DNA of 64,000 nucleotides from Dinghuibacter silviterrae. GTDB taxonomy: Bacteria > Bacteroidota > Bacteroidia > Chitinophagales > Chitinophagaceae. The first letter of the stretch is position 1. Each line of letters starts with the position of its first letter. This document shows positions 41,580 to 50,109 of this stretch, one piece after another. The DNA lies in the NCBI RefSeq assembly GCF_004366355.1, contig NZ_SODV01000001.1, positions 2,046,001-2,110,000 of the forward strand. The letters are read 5' to 3'. A program made the position numbers and the translations under genes. Below the pieces are notes generated by a model that had not been told where the DNA came from, did no database searches, and saw only the letters and a list, made by a program, of their open reading frames with translations.

Positions 41580-43247
41580 ATGACAACAAAATCCTTTATA
41601 TACATTCTTTTGGGCGGAGGTCTTGTCCTGGCCTCCTGTAAAAGGGAAAAGTTCCTGGACCGGAACCCCATCAGCAACATCAGCCCGGAGAATTTCTTCA
41701 CGGATGAGACCGACCTGCAACTGTATTGTAACCAATACTACGGCAAACTTCCCGTCCAGAATTTCGTGGATGCGGACGATACGTCGGACGACAAGGCCAA
41801 CCAGTCCATCAATCAATTCCTGGCGGGGACGTATACCGTCCCCAGCGCCGCGGCCGGTACAACCTGGGATTTCAGCTTTAACCGGACGCTGAACTTCTTT
41901 TTGGCCAACTATCAAAAGGCGGCCGTGACCGACAGCGTTAAAAACATCTATGTAGGTGAAACCGACTTTTTCCTGGCCCTCGACTACTGGAACAAGGTCA
42001 AGTTGTACGGGGACGTGCCCTTTATCAATACCTACATTACCGATACTTCTACGTCCGTCCTGTATGCGGGCAGAACACCGCACAAACAGGTCATGGATTC
42101 TGTCCTTAACTACCTGAATTTTGCGGTGGCCCACCTGCCCCTCCCGGCCAATGCCGCCAAGGGCCGGCTCAATATGTACCAGGCCCTGGCACTGAAAGCC
42201 AGGATATGTCTCTGGGAAGGGACCTACCGGGAATACTTTGGCGTAGGGGACCAGACGTCCTACCTGCAAGCAGCGGCCGCGGCGGCGGAACAGATCATGG
42301 CGTCCGGTTTGTACAGCCTGTACAGCACGGGTAACCCCGGAAGCGATTATTACAACCTGTTTATCCAGCACGACCTAAGCACCAATCCCGAAGCCATCAT
42401 GCCCATGCTGTTCAGCACCAACGTCCTTATGAACGGTGTGGACCGTACGCTGGGCGAGTCCGGCGACGGATACAGCAAGGACTTTGTACGCAACTTCCTG
42501 TGCACGGACGGGCTGCCCACGGCCCTGAGCCCCTTATATAAGGGCGACGACTCTCTCGACGAGGAAATCATCAACAGGGATCCCCGTTTGAAGCAGCAGA
42601 TCGCCACCCGCGGCTTTGACTTCCTCGCCGGGGACACCATTTCCCTGCCGCGCATAGGGACGACCGTTACGTCCACCGGCTATCAGTGCATCAAGGGCCG
42701 GTCTTCCCTTATCACCGACTGGAACGCCAACGCGTCTACGCTGGAGTTCTTTATTTTCCGTTACGCAGAAACGCTCCTGATCGACGCCGAGGCAAGGGCC
42801 GAGCTCGGCACCTGCACCCAGGCGGTGATCGACGGCACCATCAATTTGCTCCGCGCCAGGGTAGGCATGCCGCACATGATCATCGCGAGCCTGGTGCGCG
42901 ACCCCAATTCGCACTTCCCCAACGTCCCCGTCCTGATCGACGAGATCCGCCGGGAGCGCCGCGTGGAGCTGGGCGCCGAGGGCTTCCGTTTTGACGACCT
43001 CCACCGCTGGAAGGCCGGTACGTTGATCAACAACCCCGAAACCATCCTGGGGATCAAGCTCCTGCCGCAAGTACGGGCGGAATACCCCGCCAGCCAGGTA
43101 AGCAGCATCGTGGTCGACGCCAACAACTATGTGCGGGTATATCCCAGCATCACCGCCCGCGTATGGGCCGATAAAATGTATCTCTATCCCATACCTACGG
43201 GGGAAATAACGCTTAACCCCAACCTCGTACAAAATCCGGGGTGGTAA
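41580..43247 (+). CDS. SusD/RagB-family nutrient-binding lipoprotein
   Basis: The 555-residue lipoprotein has a lipobox (GGLVLASC, cysteine near residue 20) and the SusD fold. KFLDRNPISNISPENFF opens the mature protein, TPR-like helices include AYLQAAAAAAEQIMASGLYSLY, and the conserved DEIRRERRVELGAEGFRFDDLHRW is typical of the C-terminal half. It caps the SusC channel and binds the glycan. It follows susC closely; a hairpin terminator lies after it. Confidence 0.93.
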   Translation: MTTKSFIYILLGGGLVLASCKREKFLDRNPISNISPENFFTDETDLQLYCNQYYGKLPVQNFVDADDTSDDKANQSINQFLAGTYTVPSAAAGTTWDFSFNRTLNFFLANYQKAAVTDSVKNIYVGETDFFLALDYWNKVKLYGDVPFINTYITDTSTSVLYAGRTPHKQVMDSVLNYLNFAVAHLPLPANAAKGRLNMYQALALKARICLWEGTYREYFGVGDQTSYLQAAAAAAEQIMASGLYSLYSTGNPGSDYYNLFIQHDLSTNPEAIMPMLFSTNVLMNGVDRTLGESGDGYSKDFVRNFLCTDGLPTALSPLYKGDDSLDEEIINRDPRLKQQIATRGFDFLAGDTISLPRIGTTVTSTGYQCIKGRSSLITDWNANASTLEFFIFRYAETLLIDAEARAELGTCTQAVIDGTINLLRARVGMPHMIIASLVRDPNSHFPNVPVLIDEIRRERRVELGAEGFRFDDLHRWKAGTLINNPETILGIKLLPQVRAEYPASQVSSIVVDANNYVRVYPSITARVWADKMYLYPIPTGEITLNPNLVQNPGW

Positions 43248-43272
43248 TCGTCGCAGTCGTTTTGGAAAATCG

Positions 43273-43299
43273 GGAGGGCCCTTTCGGGGGCCTTCCTTT
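43273..43299 (+). terminator. Hairpin terminator after susD 1
   Basis: GGAGGGCCC (43273-43281) and GGGCCTTCC (43288-43296) pair over nine positions with one G-U pair and a six-base loop, then TTTAAC. It lies 25 bases after the susD stop. TAACTTCG (43299-43306) directly after it, four bases before the GH29 ATG, may be that gene's -7 box, again placing a terminator next to a promoter. Confidence 0.6.
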
Positions 43300-43310
43300 A
43301 ACTTCGTCGC

Positions 43311-44801
43311 ATGAAAAAATGTCTCATCCTCCCGTTGGCCCTCCTCGCCACGGGCGTCTTTGCCCAGTCCAACCACGTCCTCATCCAACCGGGTGACAGC
43401 AAGGCCGACATTATCCGCAAGGCCGCGAACGTCGTCCCTTCGCCCCGGCAACTGCGCTGGCAGGAGCTGGAGCTGACGGCGTTTGCGCATTTCGGCATGA
43501 ATACGTTTACCAACCGGGAGTGGGGGACCGGGAAGGAAGATCCCCGGACATTCAACCCCGATCAACTGGACGCGCGCCAGTGGGTGCGGGTGTTGAAGGA
43601 AGCGGGTTTCAAACAGTTGATCATTACTGCCAAACACCACGACGGGTTTTGTTTGTGGCCCAGTGCATATACCGAACATTCCGTCAAGAACAGCCCTTAT
43701 AAGGGAGACGTTGTGAAAGCGGTGGCCGACGCCTGTCACGAATACGGGGTGGGTTTTGGCGTTTACCTCTCTCCCTGGGACAGAAACAATCCCGACTATG
43801 GGGACTCGGAAAAATACAATACCTACTTCATGAACCAGCTGACCGAGCTCCTGACCCACTACGGGCGCGTGGACGAAGTCTGGTTCGACGGCGCCAACGG
43901 CGAAGGCCCCAACGGCCGGAAGCCGGTCTATGACTTCAATGCCTGGTATGCACTCATCAGGAAACTCCAGCCCGCGGCCGTCATCGCCATCATGGGACCG
44001 GACGTTCGCTGGGTGGGGACAGAGTCCGGTTATGGACGGACAACCGAATGGAGCGTCATCCCCGCGGATGCCAACATGTTGAAGAAGATCGCCGACAATT
44101 CCCAGAAAGACGCGGCCTACGCCCCTGCGGGAGACAAGACCGCTGAAGACCTGGGGAGCCGCGACAAGATCCTTGCCGCCCAAGGCCTGGTCTGGTACCC
44201 GGCCGAGGCGGACGTATCCATCCGGCCGGGTTGGTTTTACCACGCGGACCAGGATTCGGAGGTGAAAAGCGTCGACAAGCTGATGGACATTTATTTCTCC
44301 TCCGTGGGCCGGAACTGCACCCTCCTGATGAACATCCCGCCCAATACCCATGGGTTGATCAGCGACAGCGACGTCACCCGCCTGAGGGCCTGGGCGCTTG
44401 CGCGCAACGCCATCTTTGCGCACAACCTTGCGGCGCACGCACACGTGACCGCCAGCAGCGGGCAGCATGCGGCGGCCGTGCTGGACGACAAGTACGAGAC
44501 GTATTATCTCTCCGGCGATACGACGGCGACGCTGCAGTTTACACTGGCGAAGCCCACCGCGTTTAACGTCCTGCTTCTTCAGGAAGAGATCACCGTAGGG
44601 CAGCGGATAGAATCCTTTGTGCTCGAATATAAAGACGGAGACGATTGGAAAGAAATCACCCGGGGGACCACGGTGGGGTACAAACGCCTGCTGCGCTTTC
44701 CCTCCGTGACGGCCGGCGAAGTGCGGTTACGCATCCTGTCTTCCCGGACGGAGCCGACGCTCGCGGCTTTCGGTTTATACGCGGCGCCCGGCGCGGAGTG
44801 A
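43311..44801 (+). CDS. GH29 alpha-L-fucosidase
   Basis: The 496-residue protein has a signal peptide (LALLATGVFAQ) and a GH29 barrel: ELTAFAHFGMNTFTNREWG, IITAKHHDGFCLWPS, GFGVYLSPWDRNNPDYG and the nucleophile block RVDEVWFDGANG (Asp). Known GH29 enzymes retain configuration in removing alpha-L-fucose. The last about 120 residues look like a discoidin-type beta-sandwich (HVTASSGQHAAAVLDDKYE), which may bind carbohydrate. It lies 63 bases after susD and belongs functionally to the glycan-use cassette, though a terminator separates it. Confidence 0.9.
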   Translation: MKKCLILPLALLATGVFAQSNHVLIQPGDSKADIIRKAANVVPSPRQLRWQELELTAFAHFGMNTFTNREWGTGKEDPRTFNPDQLDARQWVRVLKEAGFKQLIITAKHHDGFCLWPSAYTEHSVKNSPYKGDVVKAVADACHEYGVGFGVYLSPWDRNNPDYGDSEKYNTYFMNQLTELLTHYGRVDEVWFDGANGEGPNGRKPVYDFNAWYALIRKLQPAAVIAIMGPDVRWVGTESGYGRTTEWSVIPADANMLKKIADNSQKDAAYAPAGDKTAEDLGSRDKILAAQGLVWYPAEADVSIRPGWFYHADQDSEVKSVDKLMDIYFSSVGRNCTLLMNIPPNTHGLISDSDVTRLRAWALARNAIFAHNLAAHAHVTASSGQHAAAVLDDKYETYYLSGDTTATLQFTLAKPTAFNVLLLQEEITVGQRIESFVLEYKDGDDWKEITRGTTVGYKRLLRFPSVTAGEVRLRILSSRTEPTLAAFGLYAAPGAE

Positions 44802-44824
44802 ACCCGGCCGCGGCGCGTCGTACG

Positions 44825-45391
44825 CTAGGCGTGCCCCGCCCTCGCCCTGGAGAACTGTTGGTTCGTCATCCCCAAAAAGGTCGCCACGTGACGGGCCTCC
44901 GCCCGTTCAAGCACCAGGGGATGATCCTGGACAAACTGGACATAGCGCTCCGGCAGGGGTGTCGTGAGCAACTCCATATAACGGTAATACCACGCGATAA
45001 AATCCCGTTCGACGAGGGTCCGTACCAAGTGTTCGATCGACGGGTGGTCCCGGGCCAGCATACCCAGCACCGCGTAGGGAAGCAGGAACAATTCGGTGCG
45101 CTCCATGGCCACAAGGCTGCAGCGGACAGGTCTGCCGGTGAGCACGGGTGGAAGGTCGGCGGCAAAGGCATTGTCGAAGTAAAATCCTTCGGTCACCTCC
45201 CGCCCCTCGCGCAAACGGTATTTGCGTAGGTATCCTTCCGAAATAAAAGCCAGGTGGTGCGCGCTGTCTCCTTCCCTGATCCAGGGCTGGCCCCGCTCCA
45301 GACGAAGAATGCGGATCGTCTTTGCCAGGGCCATCTGTACCTCTTTCGCCAGCGGCACAATGTCGTTGATGGTGTTGAAAAAGTCGTTCAA
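44825..45391 (-). CDS. Crp/Fnr-family transcriptional regulator
   Basis: The 188-residue protein has a cyclic-nucleotide-binding-like N-terminal beta roll (IREGDSAHHLAFISEGYLRKY) and a short C-terminal helix-turn-helix (ARHVATFLGMTNQQFSRAR). In Bacteroidota many such proteins lack cyclic nucleotide ligands. It starts with TTG at 45391; the next in-frame ATG would remove the first conserved helix. It is divergent from the barrel gene at 45488 with a 96-base region between them, so regulation of that gene is possible. Confidence 0.83.
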   Translation of the reverse strand: MNDFFNTINDIVPLAKEVQMALAKTIRILRLERGQPWIREGDSAHHLAFISEGYLRKYRLREGREVTEGFYFDNAFAADLPPVLTGRPVRCSLVAMERTELFLLPYAVLGMLARDHPSIEHLVRTLVERDFIAWYYRYMELLTTPLPERYVQFVQDHPLVLERAEARHVATFLGMTNQQFSRARAGHA

Positions 45392-45487
45392 GGGGCAGCC
45401 TTTGTATCTAAAAAACGATGGCTTGTCGCCGAAAAGAGGGCTCGTTGGGCTTATAGTTTTGTTAAAGGGCTGTCGTACATTTATCCC

Positions 45488-46258
45488 ATGAGACTTACCC
45501 TATTTCTGATCGCCTTTTGTACAGCAGTTACTACCAACGGCCAGTCCATCACGCTGTCCATCGGCCCTTCGCAGCCGGTGGGTGCTTTTGCCAGCCAGAA
45601 CGGAGCGCAGGAAGGTGCCGGTCTCGCCCGGATTGGCGGCGTATTGGACCTCTCTTATCAACACCCGTTGCACGGGGGACCCTTTGGGTTTTCCGCGGGG
45701 TTAAGGGCCCGGCTGAATCCGATGAACGAAGACGCGAACCTGGCGTATCCCAAAAGCCGGGATACGGGGTATACCTATACCGTGGACAAAACATCGTGGG
45801 AGGCAGGAGGGATTTTTGTGGGTGCTTATTATAGGAAAGCGCTTTCGTCAAAGCTCTCTGTCGAGGCGGGCGTATCGGTCGGCGGTGTCTATACCGTCCT
45901 GCCGGCCCTGAGCGCCACCGGGTTGCGGAAGTCGGTCCTGTACCCCGGCAGCCAGGACTACCAGACCGTCCGCGCGAACAAGGCACACGCGCTGGCACCC
46001 TCCATTTTGCCGAGGTTGGGGATCCGTTATCCGCTGACCTCCCATTTTTCCTTCACGCTTCATGCCGCTTTTTGTTACCTGCGGCCTACGTTCAAAAACA
46101 TAACGGAATGGGTCGAGTCGACCCAGGGGCTCAACGTTCCCGGGCTGTATTCTTTTGCCAACTCCGCCGGTCCGATTATCGGATACGACCAAACCCGGAA
46201 CATCACGCAAAGCATGTGCACGGTGGACCTGGATGCGGGGTTGTCCTTACGGTTGTAA
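45488..46258 (+). CDS. Predicted outer-membrane barrel protein
   Basis: A 256-residue product with a signal peptide (FLIAFCTAVTTNGQ) and alternating strands, ending in TVDLDAGLSLRL, a good C-terminal barrel strand. Strand-like blocks such as VLDLSYQHPLHGGPFGFSAG and SVEAGVSVGGVYTVL suggest an eight- to twelve-stranded barrel. No function is apparent. The open frame extends back to 45254 across the divergent Crp-family gene, but the ATG at 45488 gives the signal peptide. The 3' end overlaps the converging dehydrogenase gene by 12 bases. Confidence 0.65.
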   Translation: MRLTLFLIAFCTAVTTNGQSITLSIGPSQPVGAFASQNGAQEGAGLARIGGVLDLSYQHPLHGGPFGFSAGLRARLNPMNEDANLAYPKSRDTGYTYTVDKTSWEAGGIFVGAYYRKALSSKLSVEAGVSVGGVYTVLPALSATGLRKSVLYPGSQDYQTVRANKAHALAPSILPRLGIRYPLTSHFSFTLHAAFCYLRPTFKNITEWVESTQGLNVPGLYSFANSAGPIIGYDQTRNITQSMCTVDLDAGLSLRL

Positions 46259-49162
46259 CAGCGCGTCGAAGAGTATTTCGATGGGGTGCATTGCTTTTTT
46301 CTCCGCCCCATCCTTGATCTGGTGACGGCAACTGGTGCCGGGGGCCGCGATGAGCACCTCCGGGGCGGCGCTCCGCACGGCCGGCAGCAACACCAGTTCC
46401 CCGATCTTTTGGGACAGGTCGTAGTGTTCCCGCTCGTACCCAAAGGATCCCGCCATGCCGCAACAACCGGAAGGGATCGTTGACACGGTGTAGTTCTTTG
46501 GTAATGACAGGAGCTTGACCGACCCCGCCACGGACGTCAATGCCTTTTGCTGGCAGTGCCCGTGTAATTTGATTTGCCGGGTCCCCGTCGTGAACTGTTC
46601 GCTGCGGATATGCCCGCGGTCGATCTCCCGGGCGATAAAGTCGTCGATAAAGAAGGTATTCCGGGCAAGGGTGCGGGCGGTGTCCAGTTGCTCGTCCGAC
46701 GCCAGGTCTATGTATTCATCCCTGAAGGTGAGGATGGCGGAAGGCTCGATCCCGATCAGGGGTGTTTCCTCCGTGACGAGCGGGCTCAATAAGCGGATGT
46801 TTTCCTGGGCGATGGTCTTGGCCTTACGGATCAGGCCTTTGGACAGCCAGGTGCGGCCGCTCTCCAGGTGTTCGGGGATGATGACTTCATAACCCAACCT
46901 TTCCAGGAGCTGGATGGCCTTTATACCAATGGCGGTGTCGTTGTAGTTCGTGAATTCGTCGCAGAACAGGTACACCTTGCGCCGCGCCACGGTGTCCCGC
47001 CGGTGCTTCGCATACCACGCACGCAGCGTCGTCTTATACAGTGTGGGCATCGATCTTTTTTGCGCAAATCCCGACACCTTTTTGATCAGCGACCCGGTCA
47101 GCCGGTTGGTCACCATAAAATTATACAGACCGGGCGCTATCGCGCCCAGGGCCGCGGACCGGGAAAATTCCGCGATCAGCTTCGCCCGGAATGGCACGCC
47201 GTTGGCGTCGTAGTAGTGTTGCAGGAACTCGGCCTTGAGTTTGGCGACATCCACGTTCGACGGGCACTCCGACTTACAGCCCTTACAGCTCAGGCAAAGG
47301 TCCATGACCTCGTAAATTTCCTTATGATCGTACCGGTTGGCCTTCGGGGACCGCGTCAGAAACTCGCGCAGGATGTTGGCACGCGCGCGGGTCGTATCTT
47401 TTTCGCTCCGGGTCGCCATGTAGGAGGGGCACATCGTCCCCCCGCTCAGCTGCGTTTTCCGGCAGTCTCCCGACCCGTTGCATTGTTCCGCGGATTGCAG
47501 GATGTCGTTGCCTTCAAAGCGGAAGATGGTAGGAAAAGTGGGTGTATGCTGCCCAGGCGTATACCGCAAATGCGTGTTCATGGGCGGGGTATCCACGATC
47601 TTGCCCGGGTTGAAAATACCCTGGGGGTCCCAGGTCTTTTTAACCTCGCGGATCAAGGCGTAGTTCTTTTCCCCGACCATCTGGCGGATGAACTCGCCCC
47701 TTAGCCGTCCGTCACCGTGTTCGCCGCTCAGGGAGCCCTTGTACTTTTTGACAAGGGTGGCGATTTCCTGGGCAATTGTCCGGAACATCGCGTTGCCCTC
47801 CTCCGTTTTGAGGTTCAGGATGGGCCGGAGGTGGATCTCCCCGCTGCCTGCGTGGGCGTAGTGAACCGAATAAAGACCGTAGCCTTTCAGGATCGCGTTA
47901 AACTCGCGGATGTATTCGGGAAGCTCCTGGACGTCCACCGCGGTATCCTCGATGACCGGGACCGCCTTGTTGTCTCCGGGCATGTTACCCAGCAGACCCA
48001 GCCCTGCTTTCCGCAGGTTCCATACTTTTTTGGTATCCTCACCGAGCAACAGGGGGAAATGGAAACCGAGCCCTTCCGCCCGCATATCCGCTTCCACCTT
48101 TGCCGCCAGGGCGCGGACTTCGTCCACGTCGTGCCCCCGCAGCTCCACCACCAAGATGGCCCCGGGATCACCCTGGACAAAAAAACGGTTTTTGCTTTGT
48201 TCGATATTCCCCTTGGTACATTCCAGGATATAATGGTCGATCAGCTCGCTGGCCGTCGGGTGGTACTTCAGCGCAATCAGGTTCGCCCTCAGGGACTCGT
48301 CCACGGTATTGAAATGGACGCACAAAACACCCGCCTCCCCCGGAGGGAGCGGGACGACATTGAGCTTGATCTCGGTGATAAAGGCAAGGGTGCCTTCCGA
48401 GCCCGCAATGAGTTTGCAAAAGTTAAAGTCAGGACCGCCCAGGGTAAACGGCGCGGTGTTCAGCAACACGTCCAGGGCATACCCCGTATTCCTTCTTTCG
48501 ATCGAAGGTTTGGGGAATTCCCGGCGAATCTCGTCCTGGTTATCGGTTTGACTGAGCAGCCGGCGTACCGTCCGGTAGATGTTGGCCTCCAGGGTTTCTC
48601 CTTCGCATTTGGCATGAAAGGCGTCGATATCCAGGGCTTTGAAAACGGTCTCGGACCCGTCGCTGAGCAAGGCCTTGACTTCCAAAAGGTGCTCCCGCGT
48701 ACTGCGATAGACGACCGAATTGGAACCGCAGGAATTGTTCCCCACCATGCCGCCGATCATCGCCCTGTTGGCGGTGGACGTCTCCGGTCCGAAAAACAGG
48801 CCGTGCGGTTTGAGGAACATATTCAGCTCGTCGCGGATCACCCCCGGTTGTACCCGTACCCAGCGCTCTTCCTTATTCAGTTCCAGGATCTGCGTAAAGT
48901 TTTTGGACACGTCGACGACAATCCCGGAGCCCACCACCTGTCCGGCCAGGGAAGTACCCGCCGTACGGGGGATCAGGGAAACCCCTTCGGTCCGGGCGAA
49001 TGAAATAAGCTTGTGTATATCGGCTACGGTTTTGGGGATGGCTACGGCCAAAGGCATTTCCCGGTAAGCGGAGGCGTCGGTGGCGTATAGGGTCCGCATC
49101 GCAGTGTCGTCATACACAAAACCCTCCATCTCTTCACCCAATTGCTTCAGTTTCGTCGTCAT
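46247..49162 (-). CDS. YdiJ-like FAD/Fe-S D-2-hydroxyacid dehydrogenase
   Basis: The 971-residue protein joins an FAD-binding oxidase half (VSLIPRTAGTSLAGQVVGSG, GNNSCGSNSVVYRS, the VAO fold) to ferredoxin-like Fe-S sites (CLSCKGCKSECPSN, and CNGSGDCRK with TMCPSY) and a C-terminal CCG domain (HGHCQQKAL, PSGCCGMAGSFGYE). This arrangement equals E. coli YdiJ, a D-2-hydroxyglutarate dehydrogenase, and is close to other D-lactate or glycolate oxidising enzymes. It would pass electrons from D-2-hydroxyacids to the respiratory chain. The ORF extends upstream by 69 codons, but MTTKLKQLGEEM is preferred as it precedes the conserved domain. Confidence 0.88.
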   Translation of the reverse strand: MTTKLKQLGEEMEGFVYDDTAMRTLYATDASAYREMPLAVAIPKTVADIHKLISFARTEGVSLIPRTAGTSLAGQVVGSGIVVDVSKNFTQILELNKEERWVRVQPGVIRDELNMFLKPHGLFFGPETSTANRAMIGGMVGNNSCGSNSVVYRSTREHLLEVKALLSDGSETVFKALDIDAFHAKCEGETLEANIYRTVRRLLSQTDNQDEIRREFPKPSIERRNTGYALDVLLNTAPFTLGGPDFNFCKLIAGSEGTLAFITEIKLNVVPLPPGEAGVLCVHFNTVDESLRANLIALKYHPTASELIDHYILECTKGNIEQSKNRFFVQGDPGAILVVELRGHDVDEVRALAAKVEADMRAEGLGFHFPLLLGEDTKKVWNLRKAGLGLLGNMPGDNKAVPVIEDTAVDVQELPEYIREFNAILKGYGLYSVHYAHAGSGEIHLRPILNLKTEEGNAMFRTIAQEIATLVKKYKGSLSGEHGDGRLRGEFIRQMVGEKNYALIREVKKTWDPQGIFNPGKIVDTPPMNTHLRYTPGQHTPTFPTIFRFEGNDILQSAEQCNGSGDCRKTQLSGGTMCPSYMATRSEKDTTRARANILREFLTRSPKANRYDHKEIYEVMDLCLSCKGCKSECPSNVDVAKLKAEFLQHYYDANGVPFRAKLIAEFSRSAALGAIAPGLYNFMVTNRLTGSLIKKVSGFAQKRSMPTLYKTTLRAWYAKHRRDTVARRKVYLFCDEFTNYNDTAIGIKAIQLLERLGYEVIIPEHLESGRTWLSKGLIRKAKTIAQENIRLLSPLVTEETPLIGIEPSAILTFRDEYIDLASDEQLDTARTLARNTFFIDDFIAREIDRGHIRSEQFTTGTRQIKLHGHCQQKALTSVAGSVKLLSLPKNYTVSTIPSGCCGMAGSFGYEREHYDLSQKIGELVLLPAVRSAAPEVLIAAPGTSCRHQIKDGAEKKAMHPIEILFDALLQP

Positions 49163-49235
49163 TGCTAGTAAATCTTCAAAATAGAGGTTAAAATTATGGA
49201 AATTATCTACGAGACGCCTTTGTAATTTAGCGGCC

Positions 49236-49991
49236 ATGAAAGCCGCCCTCCTCGTTCTGACCGCCGCGCTCCTCTTTAGCACCGCGAACGCCCAACGCAT
49301 TGCACCCGATGTCCTTTTCAATGGTGCACTGACCATCCAGCCCATCAACCACGCCACGATGGTGCTCACCTACAAAGGAAAGACGATCTATGTGGACCCC
49401 GCCGACGCCAGCCTCCTGAGCGGGCTGAACGACCCCGACCTCATCCTCGTCACCGACATCCACGGCGATCACTACAACGCCAAGGCCCTCGCGGCAATCC
49501 TCAAGCCCTCCACCATACTGATCGTCCCCAAAGCGGTAGCCGCGCTGCTCCCCGATGACCTGAAGGCCCGCGCAACCATTTTGAATAATGGGGAAAACAT
49601 CAGCAAGCTCGACATCGGCATCACCGCCATCCCCATGTACAACCTGCCCGAAAGCCCCACCGCCATGCACACCAAGGGCCGTGGCAACGGCTACGTACTG
49701 CGTCTCGGTTCGCGCAACCTCTACATCTCCGGAGACACCCAAGGCATTCCCGAAATGCGCGCCCTCAAAAACATCGACGTCGCCTTCGTGTGTATGAACC
49801 TTCCCTATACGATGGACATCAAAGAAGCTTCCGATGCCGTCCTCGCCTTCAAACCCAAGATCGTATACCCCTACCACTACCGGGGACAGGGTGGCTTTGC
49901 CGACGTGGCCGGGTTCAAAACGCTTGTGGCCGCGGGAGACCCCTCTATCGATGTGCGTTTGAGGAGCTGGTATTCCTCCCAGGGCAAGTAA
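49236..49991 (+). CDS. Secreted metallo-beta-lactamase-fold hydrolase
   Basis: The 251-residue protein has a signal peptide (AALLFSTANAQ) and the UlaG-like metallo-beta-lactamase fold. INHATMVLTYKGKTIYVDP opens the domain, TDIHGDHY is the HxxDH-type metal motif, LYISGDT the second aspartate and PYHYRG the last histidine. Substrate is not known; such secreted members may act on phosphodiester or lactone bonds. TAATTTAG at 49223-49230 is its likely -7 box. The gene is divergent from the YdiJ-like gene. Confidence 0.85.
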   Translation: MKAALLVLTAALLFSTANAQRIAPDVLFNGALTIQPINHATMVLTYKGKTIYVDPADASLLSGLNDPDLILVTDIHGDHYNAKALAAILKPSTILIVPKAVAALLPDDLKARATILNNGENISKLDIGITAIPMYNLPESPTAMHTKGRGNGYVLRLGSRNLYISGDTQGIPEMRALKNIDVAFVCMNLPYTMDIKEASDAVLAFKPKIVYPYHYRGQGGFADVAGFKTLVAAGDPSIDVRLRSWYSSQGK

Positions 49992-50109
49992 CCTGCATTA
50001 ACGTCCTGTTTGAAAAATTAATGGTTATGGATTAGAAAAAACTGGTATATTTACTGGCTGCCCTATCGTGTGCAGCACCCTCGGAATCCAAATACCCTAA
50101 TGAAGACGT

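Noticed and set aside
42534-44468. 644-codon open frame opposite susD and GH29
   Set aside because: It crosses two genes and a terminator on the other strand and shows no protein family features.
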